A stretch of DNA of 29,861 nt from positions 1 to 29,861 of the forward strand of contig CAYFQM010000007.1 of assembly GCA_964345385.1 (NCBI GenBank), given 5' to 3'. Shown here piece by piece: positions 29,807 through 29,861 of the stretch. Origin of the DNA: CAG-1000 sp964345385. GTDB lineage: Bacteria > Bacillota_I > Bacilli_A > RF39 > UBA660. Below the pieces are notes generated by a model. The model was given only the letters and a program-made list of their open reading frames with translations, did not search any database and was not told where the DNA came from. The position numbers were made by a program, and so were the translations under genes. Within the stretch, counting starts at the first letter, position 1, and the number at the start of each line of letters is the position of its first letter.

Positions 29807-29861
29807 GCTCCATAGTGAAATCTGCTCGAACTTTTCGAGTTTTGATAAATAACTAATCTAG
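29807..29861. repeat. Right copy of the 55-bp exact repeat, running to the window end
   Basis: Identical to 20691-20745, including the CTCGAA-CTT-TTCGAG hairpin. It is cut by the end of the window, so the true repeat length is at least 55 bp. The five bases before it (acact-c) differ from those before the left copy. Confidence 0.92.

Noticed and set aside
1..29861. Mycoplasma-type code (TGA = Trp)
   Set aside because: TGA terminates the PduL and nucleotidase genes at positions expected from family lengths, and Trp is TGG throughout ligA and ung.

Overview
The window reads as an AT-rich (roughly a quarter G+C) Bacillota genome fragment, most likely an uncultured gut-type Bacilli/Mollicutes relative. 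The clues are near-consensus sigma-A promoters, strong Shine-Dalgarno (SD) sites, the rplI-dnaB pair, PduL, YihY, NAD-dependent ligase and WXG100-type genes. TGA, TAG and TAA all terminate genes here (TGA ends the PduL gene, TAG ends ung), so this is the standard bacterial code and not the Mycoplasma code. The placement within Bacillota is inference.

Region 1 (60-6226, minus strand): tRNA-Val, then an eight-gene type VII secretion-like cluster. It holds two paralogous modules, each a small helical protein followed by a large helical protein, placed on either side of a pair of WXG100-like proteins that lack the W-x-G. The two large proteins match at the N-terminus and again at the C-terminus (transmembrane helix plus an acidic tail with D-E-D-G-Y-x-Y-E-Y-E) but have completely different middles. 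A DUF4176 protein closes the cluster and a lone membrane protein opens it. No EssC-type ATPase is present. This is the strongest candidate for an undescribed system.

Region 2 (6259-9925, plus strand): pduL and a HAD nucleotidase overlap by ATGA. They are followed by a consensus promoter driving a ~90-nt structured RNA with a C-rich single-stranded segment. Then comes decaying DNA: a gene split by an in-frame amber codon, a small membrane protein and an ABC-exporter carcass that has lost Walker A, signature and Walker B. A LemA-like membrane protein ends the region.

Region 3 (9922-20502, mostly minus strand): housekeeping. One operon is rplI - dnaB (with a 21-A tract) - M23 peptidase - ung. 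Another is ligA - small membrane protein - GGDEF receptor with two periplasmic binding-like domains - yihY. A divergent tail-anchored protein lies between them.

Region 4 (20572-29861): tRNA-Gly, with a ~9.1 kb integrative mobilizable element starting at its 3' end. The element has a small unknown gene, an attenuator-type leader peptide with terminator, a large serine recombinase, a structured intergenic segment (candidate oriT), a MobV relaxase, and a convergent cargo operon (HExxH metalloprotease-like protein, Q-rich protein, and an unknown protein split by a frameshift). The last 55 bases repeat 20691-20745 exactly. That suggests either an att duplication or an assembly that loops back through the excised or tandem element. 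A 10-N gap (21185-21194) sits beside a second copy of the leader sequence.
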